Positions 21,490 to 33,330 of a DNA stretch of 63,106 bases are shown here, piece by piece. Under the pieces are notes generated by a model, which was given only the letters and a program-made list of their open reading frames with translations, was not told the origin of the DNA and ran no database searches. This stretch comes from Gnetum montanum (taxonomy: Eukaryota > Streptophyta > Gnetopsida > Gnetales > Gnetaceae): NCBI GenBank assembly GCA_015680685.1, contig MNCI01003637.1:306460-369565 (forward strand), written 5' to 3'. How positions within the stretch are numbered: position 1 is the stretch's first letter; each line of letters opens with the position of its first letter. The position numbers and the translations under genes were made by a program.

Positions 21490-22845
21490 TCTTCCCCATG
21501 ACTGAGTGGAAAGGGAGAGATCTAAAATAATGAGCGAGGTTGCCCACTAGTGGATGTGTAACTTGTACTGGCTGTTGCGGGTTCACGGAAAGGTTTTGTT
21601 TGTTGTACATTAACCAATAATCATTTATCCAGGCTATCAGGTTTGTATATCATCATGGCTCTAGAGGGGAAGGTTGTATGAATAATATAGGATCCTTCCC
21701 ACAATGTTTGAAATTTTATACGCTGAGGTACATGCGTGGGATTCCAATAAAGGACCTTGTCTCCTGGTTGGTACCTAAGCCTTCAAATTCTTAAGTCATG
21801 ACATTGTTTACTATGTGCTTTGTGCAACTCATTTAATGATAGTGCAACCAATCTATTCTCATCTAGCATGTTCAGAGTTTCCAACCATTGTTTCTATACT
21901 AGGTCGAGGTCTAGATGGAGGTCGCAAGCCATGGATAGTGTATAGAGCTCATTCTGTATGGGGAGCTTTGGTAGTTTCCCGTACACTAACTCATATGGAG
22001 AATAGCCTGTAGGGAGTTTCCAAGTGGAGCGGTATGCTCAGAGAGCGTCGTTTAGTTTTGTGCTCCAGTCTCACCTAAATTTGCTAATCATTCTCATTAA
22101 TATTCTAGTAATCTCTCAGTTAGTAACCTTGGCTTGGCCATTAGCTTGGGGGTCGTAAGGTGTGGTCAATTTATGCTCAACCCCTAAGCATTGCATCAAT
22201 TTGCGAAAGGTTGCACCCGTGAAATGTGTTCCATTATCCAAGATGAGTGCACGTGGCACACCAAACCTATTTACGATTTGTTGTTGTATAAATCGTGTAG
22301 CCATAGATGATGTGTAGTCTGTTACTGCGACCACTTCAACCCATTTAGTTAAGTAATCAACAACAACGATGATATATGCCTTTCCGTTGAACATTGGTGT
22401 AATAGGCCCCATAAAATCTATTCCCCAGATACCAAAGGGTTCCAAAGGTTAAATCCATTGTTGCGGATCCTCCATTATAGTAGTCATTCCACCATCGTGT
22501 TGGCAGCACTCACAGGATTGGATGAAATGATGGGCATCCTGAAATAGTGTTGGCCAATAATATCCTGCAAGTAGGACCTTGGTAGCCATTCATCTCTTAG
22601 CATAATGACCTCCACATGGGCCCTCATGAGCATCCTAGAGAACTTTTAATTGATCCTGATCAGGCACACACCATTAAACCAGGCCATCAAGATAGAATTT
22701 ATAAAGTTGTCCCTTGATTTCCATGAAGTACTTAGTTTTGTGAAGAAACTGTTGTTTCTTCCTAAAGTCCAACCCCTGTGGTATTTGTTGGGAAGTAAGA
22801 TAAGTAAGAATGCTACTATACCAATTTATTTCTATGGGTTGATCA
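21490..22845 (-). pseudogene. E2 integrase (degraded)
   Basis: On the minus strand a zinc-finger region lies near 22480-22620, then WGIDFMGPI near 22420 (first Asp), ILDNGTHFTG near 22230 (second Asp), and ANGQAKVTN near 22130. The catalytic Glu codon is here AAG (Lys), a G-to-A change. The C-terminal segment (about 21560-21790) is homologous to the WNPTHV...FQ.LWEG.YII region of E4. No chromodomain follows. Several stops are present. Confidence 0.8.
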
Positions 22846-22849
22846 TTTA

Positions 22850-23300
22850 CTACACCAGCAAGAGGGTTTCATCAGGAAAATGGTCAAATATAGCATATTC
22901 ATCCTCTTTGTTATCCCAACGCAACTGAGATAGGTGATCAACAACTACATTCTCGGTGCCTTTGTAGTCTACTATTGTTAAATCGAACTCCTGAAGAATT
23001 ACCAACCAATGTATGATACGTGGGCTAACTGTTGGCTTGTTCATAAGGAACCTCATTGCACTATGATCTATATGGATGTATACTTTGTAATCCAATACAT
23101 AGTGCCTAAATTTGTCCAGTTCAAACACTACAGCCATTAATTCCTTTTCTGTAGTCGTGTAGTTGAGTTGTGCACCGGTGATACTCTTACTGGCACAGTG
23201 GATCTAATAAGGTCATTTTTGTTCATCTAATTGTGTTAGTATAGCTCCTAAGGCATAATTAGATGCATCAGTAATGATATGGAATGACCTGGACTAGTCA
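22850..23300 (-). pseudogene. E2 RNase H (degraded)
   Basis: The minus strand shows MAVVFELDKFRHYVLDYKVY, then HIDHSAMRFLMNK and ENVVVDHLSQL, the middle and end of a Ty3/gypsy RNase H. Upstream (about 23140-23300) the start is present but broken. It is followed by the spacer and zinc region of integrase. Confidence 0.82.
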
Positions 23301-23354
23301 GGGGCTTGTAGAATGGGGGTTTTCACAAGCCTCTGTTTGAGAGTTTGGAATGCT

Positions 23355-23510
23355 NNNNNNNNNNNNNNNNNNNNNNNNNNNNNNNNNNNNNNNNNNNNNN
23401 NNNNNNNNNNNNNNNNNNNNNNNNNNNNNNNNNNNNNNNNNNNNNNNNNNNNNNNNNNNNNNNNNNNNNNNNNNNNNNNNNNNNNNNNNNNNNNNNNNNN
23501 NNNNNNNNNN
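23355..23510. other. Assembly gap (156 N)
   Basis: Falls inside the E2 RT thumb. The E3 copy covers the equivalent region at about 42735-43010. Confidence 0.99.
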
Positions 23511-24110
23511 GTTGGTTTCAACACATCATTTCAATACTTGCTCTAACCAGTCGAGGGCTTGATCAAAGCTCATCCCATAAGTGGAGAAGTCGTCCATGAA
23601 GACTTCTACTCCATTACCTATTTTCTGTTGAAAGATGCTTAGAACTAATCGTTGGAATGTGGTAGGTGCATTGCACAAGCCAAAAGGCATTTTTTTGTAT
23701 GGAAAAGTTCCCCAAGGACTGGTGAACATTGTTTTGGCTTGGTCTTCTGGTGCATTTCGTATTTGGTTGTACCCACTATACCCATCCAGAAAACTCTAAT
23801 AGCGATGCCCTACTATAGTGTCTAAGACTTGGTCAACAAATGGAAATGAGAAGTGATCTTTGAATGTTGCCATATTTAATAGCCTAAAATCTATACATAC
23901 CCTCCATTTACCTCATTTTTCTGGTACGATTACAAGAGGACTAACCCACTCACTATCGGCAATAGGGTAAATGAACCTAGCCTTGAGAAGCTGCACTATC
24001 TCCTCTTTCACTATTTGTTTTAACTTCGGGTTCAATCACCTCTGGGGTTGCTTGCAAGGTTTCATAGAGGGGTCTATGTAAATCCTATGCTAGCATATCC
24101 TAGGATCTAT
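23511..24110 (-). pseudogene. E2 reverse transcriptase (degraded)
   Basis: The minus strand shows MPFGLCNAPTTFQRLVLSIF and the catalytic FMDD at 23589-23600 followed by FSTYG, as in Athila RTs. N-terminal parts (about 23730-24060) include the fingers region. A linker at 24090-24308 (LDLKLLPTDLEYMTLKN...SYPELTEIDPRIC) matches the conserved pre-RT region of Athila elements. Several stops are present. Confidence 0.85.
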
Positions 24111-25060
24111 TTCAGTTAGTTCAGGGTATGACCAGGCAAAGGTTTTTGACCACTTGTTTATCACCTTTAGCAAACTTTCTTTTTGCTTGGATACAAGTTT
24201 TGCGTTGATGATTACCGATTTTTCATTTTTAAGGGTCATGTATTCCAAGTCGGTGGGCAACAGTTTTAAATCTAGGGGTTCTTGTTTAAACTCCTTTGGA
24301 ATCTCCAACTTCCCCCAATTAATGTTTTCAGAGTTAAGGGCTGGAAGTTAGCAACAAACTTGCTCTAATATGTCTGTGCTTTCAATGTAAGAACTAGTTA
24401 TTCCCTCAACTAGTTCCATGCAGGTTGTTGAGTTGTTCTCTCTATCAGCCATCAGCCACTGGGTGTTTTCTTGTTGTGTGGATGCCGCATATAGGCACTT
24501 TTTTATGTCAATATCCCATGCACACCGATTGCATGCAGGAAATGTTAAACTTCACATCACCCATGATTTTTGCACACAATGACACCCTGTGTCACTATAT
24601 GTGATGCATGTAACTCTTTTCCTCTCAATTTTCCCAAAAGCATTTATCTTGGATATTTCTAGGAAAATCTTGCGGATTCCTAGGCATGCATCAGTTGTAT
24701 TCAGCCATGTCCTTCCCATTATAATTGGGAAATCCCCTTTGTCATTGTTTATTTAGATCACTAGGAAATTGGCTGGATATGACCAACCACCTATAGTGAT
24801 AATAATGTCCTCAAATTATCCCAAAGGAATAGTGATGGACTGGTTAGCTAGCCCTAAGTGAATATTGATCTTCTTGAGTGGAGGTAGGTTCCAGGTTTTA
24901 TACAGTTCTTGTGAGATTAAGTTGACCCCAGAACCTAAGTCAAGGAGAGCCTTATGGGGTTCATTCCTAGCAACTTGGAGGTAAACTAGGGGGATTCCTG
25001 AATCCGATAATTTCTTTGGAAGATGGTCGACCTTGATCTAGTCAGTTACTATATGTGTTA
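24111..25060 (-). pseudogene. E2 protease and pre-RT linker (degraded)
   Basis: Minus strand. Near 24900-24980 a DLGSGVNLIS-type active site is followed by WNLPPLKK and QSITIPLG, then a FPIIMGRTWL block near 24715, which together form the Athila-style retropepsin. Around 24500-24600 it ends in a Cys-rich stretch. Frames are broken. Confidence 0.75.
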
Positions 25061-27410
25061 ACATAACTGTATGCATTGGACGTGATTTCTCTATTAAAAG
25101 GTTTCCCAAAACCTTATTTGGTATGGAGGTGTTTAGATGCTCAACTGCTTGTGAAGGCGAGGGTTTGGTTGGATTGTTGGTCCTAAGGAAAGGTCTTTTT
25201 GATGTATGATTGTTAGAACCAACTAAGAATTGAGGATTGGGAGCCCTCATAGCATTGGGTTGTCGTGGTTGAGTGAGAATTACTCTAGGCTTTGTTGGAG
25301 TGGTTGGTAGTGGGGCTATTGGTGCAAGAGATGCAAATGAATTTGGAGGATAGTGTGGGTATGGAGCATTTCCCAAAGGAGAAGGAGTCCTAAAATACTC
25401 CTGAACTTGGTAGTAATGTGGAGGGTTTATGTGACCCATCAAGTCACCTAGGGAAATCGGCTACTGCCCATAATAACCATAAGGATTAGGCTTCCGGTAA
25501 GGGTACTGTAGTGTTGGTGGTGCCATCCCCCATGACTGTGGGTATTTCCACTACTGATGCTGTCTGATGGGTTGTGGTGGAGTTCCACTTGAATAATATG
25601 TTAGTGGTTGGTGGAACTACCTTGGATTACCTTGTGGATAAGGTAACCTTCGAGGTGTTTGCTGTTGGTTGAGTCTTGGATTAAGCGCATACACCCCAGA
25701 CTCCTGTAGATGTGAGATGATGAGGCAACATCCCTTAGGATGGTCATAGTGGCAGATCTCACATCCACCATCTTCACCTGTGTCAAAGTCCACAGTCACA
25801 TCGGAGTTGGTGATTTTTCCCTTACCCTTGTTATGTGCAGGGCTTAAATCTCTCCACTTTTTCTTACCTTTGTCACTACTTTGTTCTACCTTAGACTCTT
25901 ATACAATTTTTAAGACAGTTTTAATTTTAGAGTCTAAGGAACTCCATACGTCATCTACCTTAGCCACTATTTCTGTTGTCATATTTTGAAGTGGCAAGGT
26001 CTTTCTGTTCACCAACTCTTCGATTGGTGACTCATCCTCTTCATCACAAAATTTCACTCCCTTCTTTCGAAGAGAGGGATCACAGTTGTACTCTTCCACA
26101 CTTTCTGTTTTTCGTAGCTCACCTTCTTCTTTTGCTACTTATTCCAACAAATGATGAACTTTATGGGCTCTAAGTTGTGGGAGTCTCCCTTAGGCCTAAG
26201 TTTCCAGGGTTTCTTCTAGTTTCATGCCTTAGCCCATCCATGATGTGGCGAAGTTGATCCCACTAAGCGTACCCATGGACTGGGCAATGATGTAACAATA
26301 TGTAGTAGCAGGCCATGGTAGCATCCAAGGGTTCATGAGTAGCTTGCTTCCAGCCTTGGATCTGCTTATGCAAATTGGACACTCTGGAGTACGTTTGATA
26401 GTTTTTGTTGAATAGTTCTAGCATCGTACTCCATCTCCTGATGGTTTCTAGTTCTAAGGACTAGTACCAACTCTCTGCTTCCTTGGCGAGTGTCCTTGGG
26501 AACAAATTAAGTTTTTGCCACTCATTTTCTATATTCTGCAAGTCACAGACATTGTGGAATTCCTGTAAATGATTTTGCATATCAGCATTGTATCCCCCTT
26601 CAAATCATGGAATGTTGTTCATGTCTAAATGTTTAATCCTACTATCTTTTAAAAGCCTTGTGGGAATCCTAACTACCTCCGTTATGTCAAGCATACTTTA
26701 GGTTGAGAGTAGGGGCTCATCATGATCATCTCTTTCATGATGCCTGTGATGTATGCGTTGTTCCCTACTCTCCCTACATCCTTGCCCTTGTCCTCTCTCT
26801 CAACTTTCCTATCGAGGTCTTTCGTTTTTCCTACCTTTATCCTCTCTGTCATGTTCATGACGGCTGCGCCCAGATGTGGAAGGAGAGGGTGAGTAATGTG
26901 AAGAAGGGGAAGAAGAAGGGGAACAATCGCCATGACGATGTTTCTTGCCTTCTCTTCAGTTGCTACGGCCCCGATCGTGGTGACGATCTAAGTGCTCATC
27001 CTTAGCATGAGTAGTTGTTCTATCTGTGAACAGTTGGTGTTCATGGGCATCATAACTAGGGATATGTATCATTGATTGTAGATTTTGATACCCAACCTCC
27101 TCATCATCGTTAGGAGGGGGAACATCATTTGTTAAAGAACCCGTGATAAGGGTTTCCTCATCTCTTATTTCACTAAGGATGTGTTGGACCTTTCCCTTCC
27201 ATAGTGCATGTTGACTCTCCTACTGTAAGTCCCTCATACGTTGCACATCTATGGGATGGTAATCCCTCATATCAAAGTCCTTAGCAACATATTTAGCATA
27301 TAGTTCTTGCATGCCAATCTATGCCAAGGCACAGAAAAGCATGCGAGAGACTGATCAATCTACCTTGCAAATCTCTTCATCATAGTTGTTCATCTTGATG
27401 GAGAATAAAA
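25061..27410 (-). pseudogene. E2 gag (degraded)
   Basis: Minus strand. It has a capsid-like region near 26200-26650, an acidic/basic linker, a zinc-like CEICHYDHPKGCCLI motif near 25730-25770, and a Pro/Asn-rich C-terminus (25040-25440). The same order is seen in E3 and E4. Start near 27390. Many stops. Confidence 0.7.
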
Positions 27411-27442
27411 GTAAAGTTAGGGATATACTCATCAGGATGAGN

Positions 27443-27593
27443 TTATAACAGTAAAATTAGCACACCGATAAAAATGCCTTCTTCTCANTTATGTATTTTA
27501 TGTTGCCGACTGTCTCGTGTATGGTCCTTAGGTGGGGAGTTGCTCTTATGAGAAGAAGGCATTTTTATCGGTGTGCTAATTTTACCGTTATAA
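27443..27593. repeat. Inverted repeat, 45-bp arms, left arm bounded by single Ns
   Basis: 27443-27487 is the reverse complement of 27549-27593 with one mismatch. Single Ns stand at 27442 and 27488, exactly at the ends of the left arm. An inverted contig end inserted during scaffolding is likelier than a true hairpin. Confidence 0.8.
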
Positions 27594-27683
27594 AATTTTT
27601 CTCTTGATTAACCTAAAGGTTCATTAAGGCTCACAATGATGTGAATGATATCCTTATGTTCTATTGGACGCAGAAACACTTAG

Positions 27684-27701
27684 TCCCTGGCAACGGTGCC
27701 A
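27684..27701 (-). other. E2 primer-binding site (tRNA-Asp)
   Basis: The plus strand TCCCTGGCAACGGTGCCA matches the 3' end of plant tRNA-Asp at 16 of 18 bases; both differences are C-to-T. It lies one base from the LTR edge. Confidence 0.85.
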
Positions 27702-27702
27702 A

Positions 27703-28653
27703 TGATGAGTGGTGAGGTACCCCTACACTCAACCATATGAAATGAGCATAAAACACATGATCCGGTCAAACTCCATAGAATAAGTGCCTACACGCCCCAT
27801 GGAACACTTGGGGTTAATCATTCGTTGTCTTCCCAGACTTACTTGTAGTTGTCATGGTGTATGGTTAAGTAAGTTCAGGGTATATGATTTTTATAGTATT
27901 TTATGTTTTATGTCTTCTATGCTAAAGGGTGAAGGGTTGAGAAGCTAAGTAACTCTAACTAATGGACTAAGTCTAAATTAACTAGCATCAGAATCCATTC
28001 CCACTTACCGTACACACCCTGAACTATGCAATCGTGGCTACCAAACGCTAATCATTACTGGGATCACCACATGTAACGCACGTGCTTGAAGTGGTCGTAC
28101 TGAGGCACTTAACTAGCCTAAACATAATAAGAATCCATTCCTTGGCTATCTTTACACATCCTTGAATGCTCATAACCAAGTCGTACTTATCCCACATTCT
28201 AGGAGATAAGGGTGAGAGAGACTAATCGCGATGAGCAGCCGATTCCTTGATTAGCTATACACATTTGTAAATGCTCGTAATCAAGTCATACTCATGCCGC
28301 ACTAATGCAGAGTAATAAATAACAGGTAAGGAATAACATGTAATAAATCCTATTCCATGCACTTCAAGGTTTATCCACAAAGCTCGTCTTTATTACCATA
28401 CACAACTTGCGTTCAGGTACAAAGCTGCTCAAATAAAGATCCGTTCACTTGGGGACTCCTACTGTGGGCACATGGAAAATATTCTATCTCTGGAGTGATC
28501 AATATGCTAGAGTTTCCCTACTTCTAGCCTAGGATGAAAAATAAGGGGAGTGCCACCTCTTATTTATAGATTTGGCAGCGGACCACGATATCGCGTACGC
28601 GACATTGCAGGGGACGACTCGATATCGCGGCTCGTGTGAATCACATCTCATCA
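27703..28653 (-). repeat. E2 5' LTR
   Basis: 951 bp with TGATGAG and CTCATCA as inverted ends. Matches the split 3' LTR. Contains the GATATCGCG-type words at 28587-28630 at the U3 end. Confidence 0.88.
28561..28569 (-). promoter_or_regulatory. TATA box of E2 5' LTR
   Basis: The minus strand reads CTATAAATA, downstream of the GATATC-rich U3 start. The 3' LTR has lost this block. Confidence 0.6.
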
Positions 28654-29300
28654 TAGATCTACAAGCTACCCAATACCAATGTAAGGCCAATATGGCACAA
28701 CTTACTTCCTCAAAAAAATAATTTCTCCTAATCCAACGTAAAATTCAACAATTATTATCACTCCAATACAAATCATAAAAGATGAACCTATTACTATGGA
28801 GAGACAAAAATTTCCATGTATTACTAATAATAACGAAGGATGCAGCTGTGGGCTAAACGTTCAAAGTAATAACATGACCCCTATACCAATCGAAAACAAA
28901 CTTGAGAAATAAGTTCATATGCAAAATTATGTCTACACAATAGCCTCTAAATCAAAAGATACCAAGTGGCTAGAAAATGAGAACACCAAACCATTCAAAA
29001 GATGCATGAAAACATCTAATCCACTTATTAGTTGTTATCCTAAGAAAATAAACCAAATAGAGAACTTAGAGAAGAACATATTACAATTTGACTATACACC
29101 AAAAGAATATGTTAAATAAGAAGATTTAAGAACTAAAATAGAAAATAAAAAATGAGCATATTTGGATCCTCTACAAAGAAGACACCTTTTAATCTAGATG
29201 AATATATGTTTCCAAATGATCAAAACCTGATTATCATCAATGTTAAATGTGCTAATAAGAGAAAACTTAAATTACTAAGGATGATAAATGGAAAACTTAT
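28654..29300 (+). pseudogene. E5 protease end and pre-RT linker
   Basis: Plus-strand remnant. Around 28800-28850 a KFPCITNNNEGCSCG stretch parallels IPCIAYGDHGCNC of E4 (about 55430-55465). At 29195-29290 EYMFPNDQNLIIINVKCANK parallels EYAFLKNGKLVIINVKLA of E4 (about 55785-55845). The RT, RNase H and integrase that should follow are missing; the sequence jumps to 3' UTR near 29300. Confidence 0.65.
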
Positions 29301-31520
29301 GATGTATAACCAAGGGAATGTGTGGTCCATTTTTTGAATGCTCACCCACGAGTTTAGTCATGGGAGAGATGTCCCATCTTGAATAAAAAAATAATTACAT
29401 TTTCACCTTTTGTTTTATAATTTTTTATCATTTTTCTATTTCTTCAAAATTTTTCAATTCTTAATATGTTTTCCATTTCTTAATTTTTTTCTTGAGTTAT
29501 TTTCTTTATATTTTATGGATGTCTACTATGCTTTTGTTAATAATGATGTTACCAATCATGATGGAGAAGTCAAGGCTACATGTTAGGTCTTTGTCCTCTA
29601 CTATGATTAGGTAAATAATTGAGTAAAGTAGTGAGACCACATCATCCATCCCTTTAGTTATATAAATAAGAGGTCTTTAGGATGAAATCAATATGGTTCT
29701 TCTTAGATGAAACTAAAATTAAATAATAATCATTATGCCTTAAAGAAAGTGAGAAAGACCAAGTGGAAAGAAAAAGGGATGTGACCTCAAGAGAAGTTAT
29801 TAGGTTCTCTTTTTGACTTTTTTCTTGAGACATATGAATTCTTATAAAATGTATCATCACTCATATTATCAACCATAATGAAAGTATTTTCTTGTAAGGT
29901 GTGGCTTCCCAAAAATATAAAAAATATTTTAAAAATAGAAATTTAAAGTACACCTCTTTGAAGATTTCTTAGAATACAAGCGTAGGTTATGGGGCTAGAA
30001 AGACATGTCACCCATGTTGAAAGGCACTCTTCTAACCAAGGTCCAAATTTCTTTCTCAATAATCTCTACAAACTACTTTCTTCTTCTCTTTTCCTTTTTT
30101 TTAAAGTGATGCTCAATATTTATGGTTTTTATGGACTCATGATGGTAGGTGTAGAGGGGCACATCAATGCAAGGCCATTATTAATGATATAGAATTGGTC
30201 TAAAAATTAGACAGATAGGTATGATGATAATCTTAATCAGAATTAACATAGGTATCTTACATTCTAATCTCTATAATACCTTCTCATTTCATTGTTCACC
30301 TTACTACTACATGAAATTATGTACCTAATGATTTTATATAATATAGTGCAGGATTCCAACTAAGGTGGTTATGTGTTATTTGGAATAAGACATGATACAC
30401 ATTTAACTTCTAAGATGACCACAAACATTTGTAGGAGTGATTATGCAATGGCATTATTGCAAGAGCCTGCTTTGGGGAGGATCCACTTACATGACTTTTG
30501 TTGATCATGGCTTTGAACCAAAACCTCATAACTTTAAGGATATTATGGGAAAATTCTCTAAATTTATGCATGATTTTGAGACTAATATTTTATCAATTTT
30601 GATTATCTTTAATGATTTTATATTAAAATTTCCTCTAAATTAAAAATTTCTTTGTCAATTTTGAAACCACATGTTTTTCAATATTCTAATGCATTTGCAA
30701 TATCTTGCAAACCATACCTTTGATTTCAATTGTTTAATAACTTTTGAGCTTCTAGAGTTGAGGTCAGTTATCATAGGGGCTAAGGATTTAATTTTTAAAA
30801 TTTTTATAATATATCATCTTCAAATATTAGGGTAATTAATAGTACAATTAATCAAAATGAATTGAACAACTTGATGATTTTAGTTATATTAGAGCCTTGG
30901 AGGACATTATTATGAAATCACCTTGAGCCTAAATGCTAAAATTTCTCAAATTTTGAGCTAACTAAGAATTTAGAAAGGGTTAATCATTAAGAAAAAATTA
31001 TCAAAAATAATGTTGATACTTTGGTAATTTTCAGATGATGCTAAATGAAACGCCTAAGGTTGAAGGTATTTTGCAAGAAAATAAAAATATATCAATAGGT
31101 GGATAGCATATGATATGACCATGGATAAATACCATATACAATGATAACAGCTTAAACATCACATGATTGCTAGACCCATGGGATGATGAGGAGAGATTTT
31201 AGTCCATCTTTCAAAAAAATTGTACATAAAAAAGAAGCATCAACATGATAATCAAGGTTGGAAAATCTACCACTACTAGTAAGAATAAGAAGATTCATCT
31301 TTGATGAGTTTTTGAAGATCTCTGTAATGTTGTAAACTTTGATGTCTATCAATTCTTTTTTTCATTTTGTAATACATCCACTTGAATAAAATTATATAAT
31401 AAAATACTCCAATTTTGTAATGGTAGCCAATTTAGTCTTAGTCACCTCACAATTTTTGAAATGGAATTTTGTCCATTTATATATAACTCGAGCATGAGTT
31501 TTTAGTTAGTCATGGAGATA
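29301..31520 (+). other. E5 3' untranslated region
   Basis: Homologous to E4 58600-59960: the CATGGGAGAGATG block (29359), the CCACATCATCCATCC block (29638), and the GGGGAGGATCCACTTACATG block (30475), which matches E4 near 59857. It ends in TCATGGAGATA, the polypurine-tract position, directly before the LTR. No coding region was recognised. Confidence 0.65.
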
Positions 31521-32587
31521 TGATGAAACTTGATGTGTTGGGTAGCTAAGTTGTAGGTATATGATAAAGTATCATTTTGTCAACTATATCAATTAGTTGA
31601 GATATCATAGTGGCTATATGGTAGATGCTACATTGTGTTTGCATTGTAGCATCCCTATCGACACATCTCAGTTGGTTGCTACATCATAGATGCTAAATTG
31701 AATTTGCTATATCATAGATGCTATATCACATCTACTATAACTTAGCTACACTGATGCATCCTCATCAATGCATCCCCATCAAGGTAGCTAAATGTATTAA
31801 TTCATCTCCATCAATGTAGTGTCTATATTTGCCTATAAATATGTTACCATTTGCCACATATTTGACACCATTTGGTCAATAGTGTAGCTAAAATCTTGTA
31901 GTTTTCTTCAATAATCTTAGTAAATAGTCAATGATTTCCCATAATGTGGATTTGAATTAGCTGTATAGCATCTTATTCAAGTGGCATTATACTTGGACAT
32001 ATTCCATAAATGACAATAAGATTTAGATTGATTCATATTTATTGCAATACTTTAACTTAGAATAGATTTACTTCAATGCAATTTACTTTCTATGTACTTA
32101 GTTAATATTTACATTTCCATGCATGTTAATCAATCAGTGGAATGAGTGTGATCAATTCTAAGCATAAACATGTATTTTCTTAATAATCCCAGTAGTGTTA
32201 TTTCTTGGTTTGTCTAATAGCATAACAATTGATAATCCCAGTAGTGGATACGTAAGTTTAGGACTTGTATAACAAGTTGGAAATGGACACTCATCACACT
32301 TAGAATAGTTTTAGATTTACTTTTATTACTAATTAAATTAAATAATTAATTTCTATATTATTATTTAGTTAGTACAAGACCTCAACAATATCAATAATCA
32401 TATGTCTTACTTTGTACTAAACCATACGTGATAAAGATACCACTAGTTCAAGTGAGAAGATAATGACCTATGATCAATGCTTAACAATCTAGATACCACA
32501 CTAGTTCCATCCATGAAATTCTACTAGATTGCATGTGAACACTTTTGATTCATATGGTTGGGCATAGGAAATACCCACTTCTCATTA
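31521..32587 (+). repeat. E5 3' LTR
   Basis: Starts TGATGAAACTTG after the polypurine stretch and ends CACTTCTCATTA. It is alignable with the E4 LTR (AATCCCAGTAGTGGATAC near 32235, and GCATGTGAACACTTTTGATT near 32531). U3 carries repeated GCTACATCATAGATGCTA-like words (31620-31810). Confidence 0.7.
31834..31841 (+). promoter_or_regulatory. TATA box of E5 LTR
   Basis: TATAAATA at the position equivalent to the E4 LTR TATA box. Confidence 0.5.
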
Positions 32588-33311
32588 GTTGGATACCATA
32601 ATTAACCCACATTGCCTATGTTTATGCATAGGATGTAATAATGAACATGCATTATGGGAGAATTGATTTGTTACTAGGGCCTAATCACATCACTTATCAG
32701 TGCTCATATTGTTGATTCTTTCATTTCATGATTAGGTAAGACTTGACCAACTAGTCATTAAGGAGGGCTACTCATTAAAATAATCAACAATAATCCATTA
32801 ACTTAATACTCTACTTACCATCATGGTTCTTGATATGATCCTTTTGTATAGCATGTAGCCCTATCATATAGATTTTTCTAGGTGCATCAATGTGGTTGAC
32901 TATACTAGAAGATTTCTATTACTTCTTGCATGTTTGTATAAAGATTCAAATGGTAGGAGCTAGAAGCTTATTTGTTTCTATAGCTTGATAAATTAAGCTA
33001 TTTTTCTTTATTTTCTAGTTATAGTTTGGTTTATGATTTGATGCATTAATTGACATAATACATAGGAATGGATGTATTGATAAATTCTATTGTTAACTCT
33101 TTGAGAGCATGCATTATGTTATAATTCATATGATTTAATTATAATCACTTCAATATGAATTTTCTTTCATACTATGTAATTTTAATTTTAAGTTTTTTAA
33201 TGCTTATGATTGACTCTTATTTAATTTTATAAGCATTGTAACATCACATAACCTAAGTTTCAAGTTATACATGTCTTAATAATTAAATTCTTAAGTTAAT
33301 TTTTGGGGTAT
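32588..33311 (+). repeat. E6 5' LTR (3' part only)
   Basis: Aligns with 35760-36632 of the second LTR, with many small indels. Ends GGGTATAACA. Confidence 0.65.
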
Positions 33312-33313
33312 AA

Positions 33314-33330
33314 CAAGTTGATATCATAAT
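33314..33330 (+). other. E6 primer-binding site (decayed tRNA-iMet type)
   Basis: AGTTGATATCATAATAG resembles TTGGTATCAGAGC with G-to-A and other changes, right after the LTR end. Confidence 0.4.

Larger units (their letters stand above)
1036..28653 (-). mobile_element. E2: Athila-like Ty3/gypsy retrotransposon, 3' LTR split by E1
   Basis: The minus-strand order is 5' LTR 27703-28653, primer site 27684-27701, gag, protease, RT, RNase H, integrase, long 3' UTR, then 3' LTR (19322-19768 plus 1066-1546). LTRs are about 930-950 bp with TGATGAG...CTCATCA ends. The tRNA-Asp primer site, the FMDD-type RT and the D-L-G-S protease motif fit the non-chromovirus Athila lineage, and no chromodomain is seen after integrase. 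All frames are broken and a 156-base gap interrupts the RT. Without the E1 insertion the element would be roughly 9.8 kb. Confidence 0.8.

Noticed and set aside
23294-23599. ORFs spanning the N run
   Set aside because: Created by unknown bases in the assembly gap.
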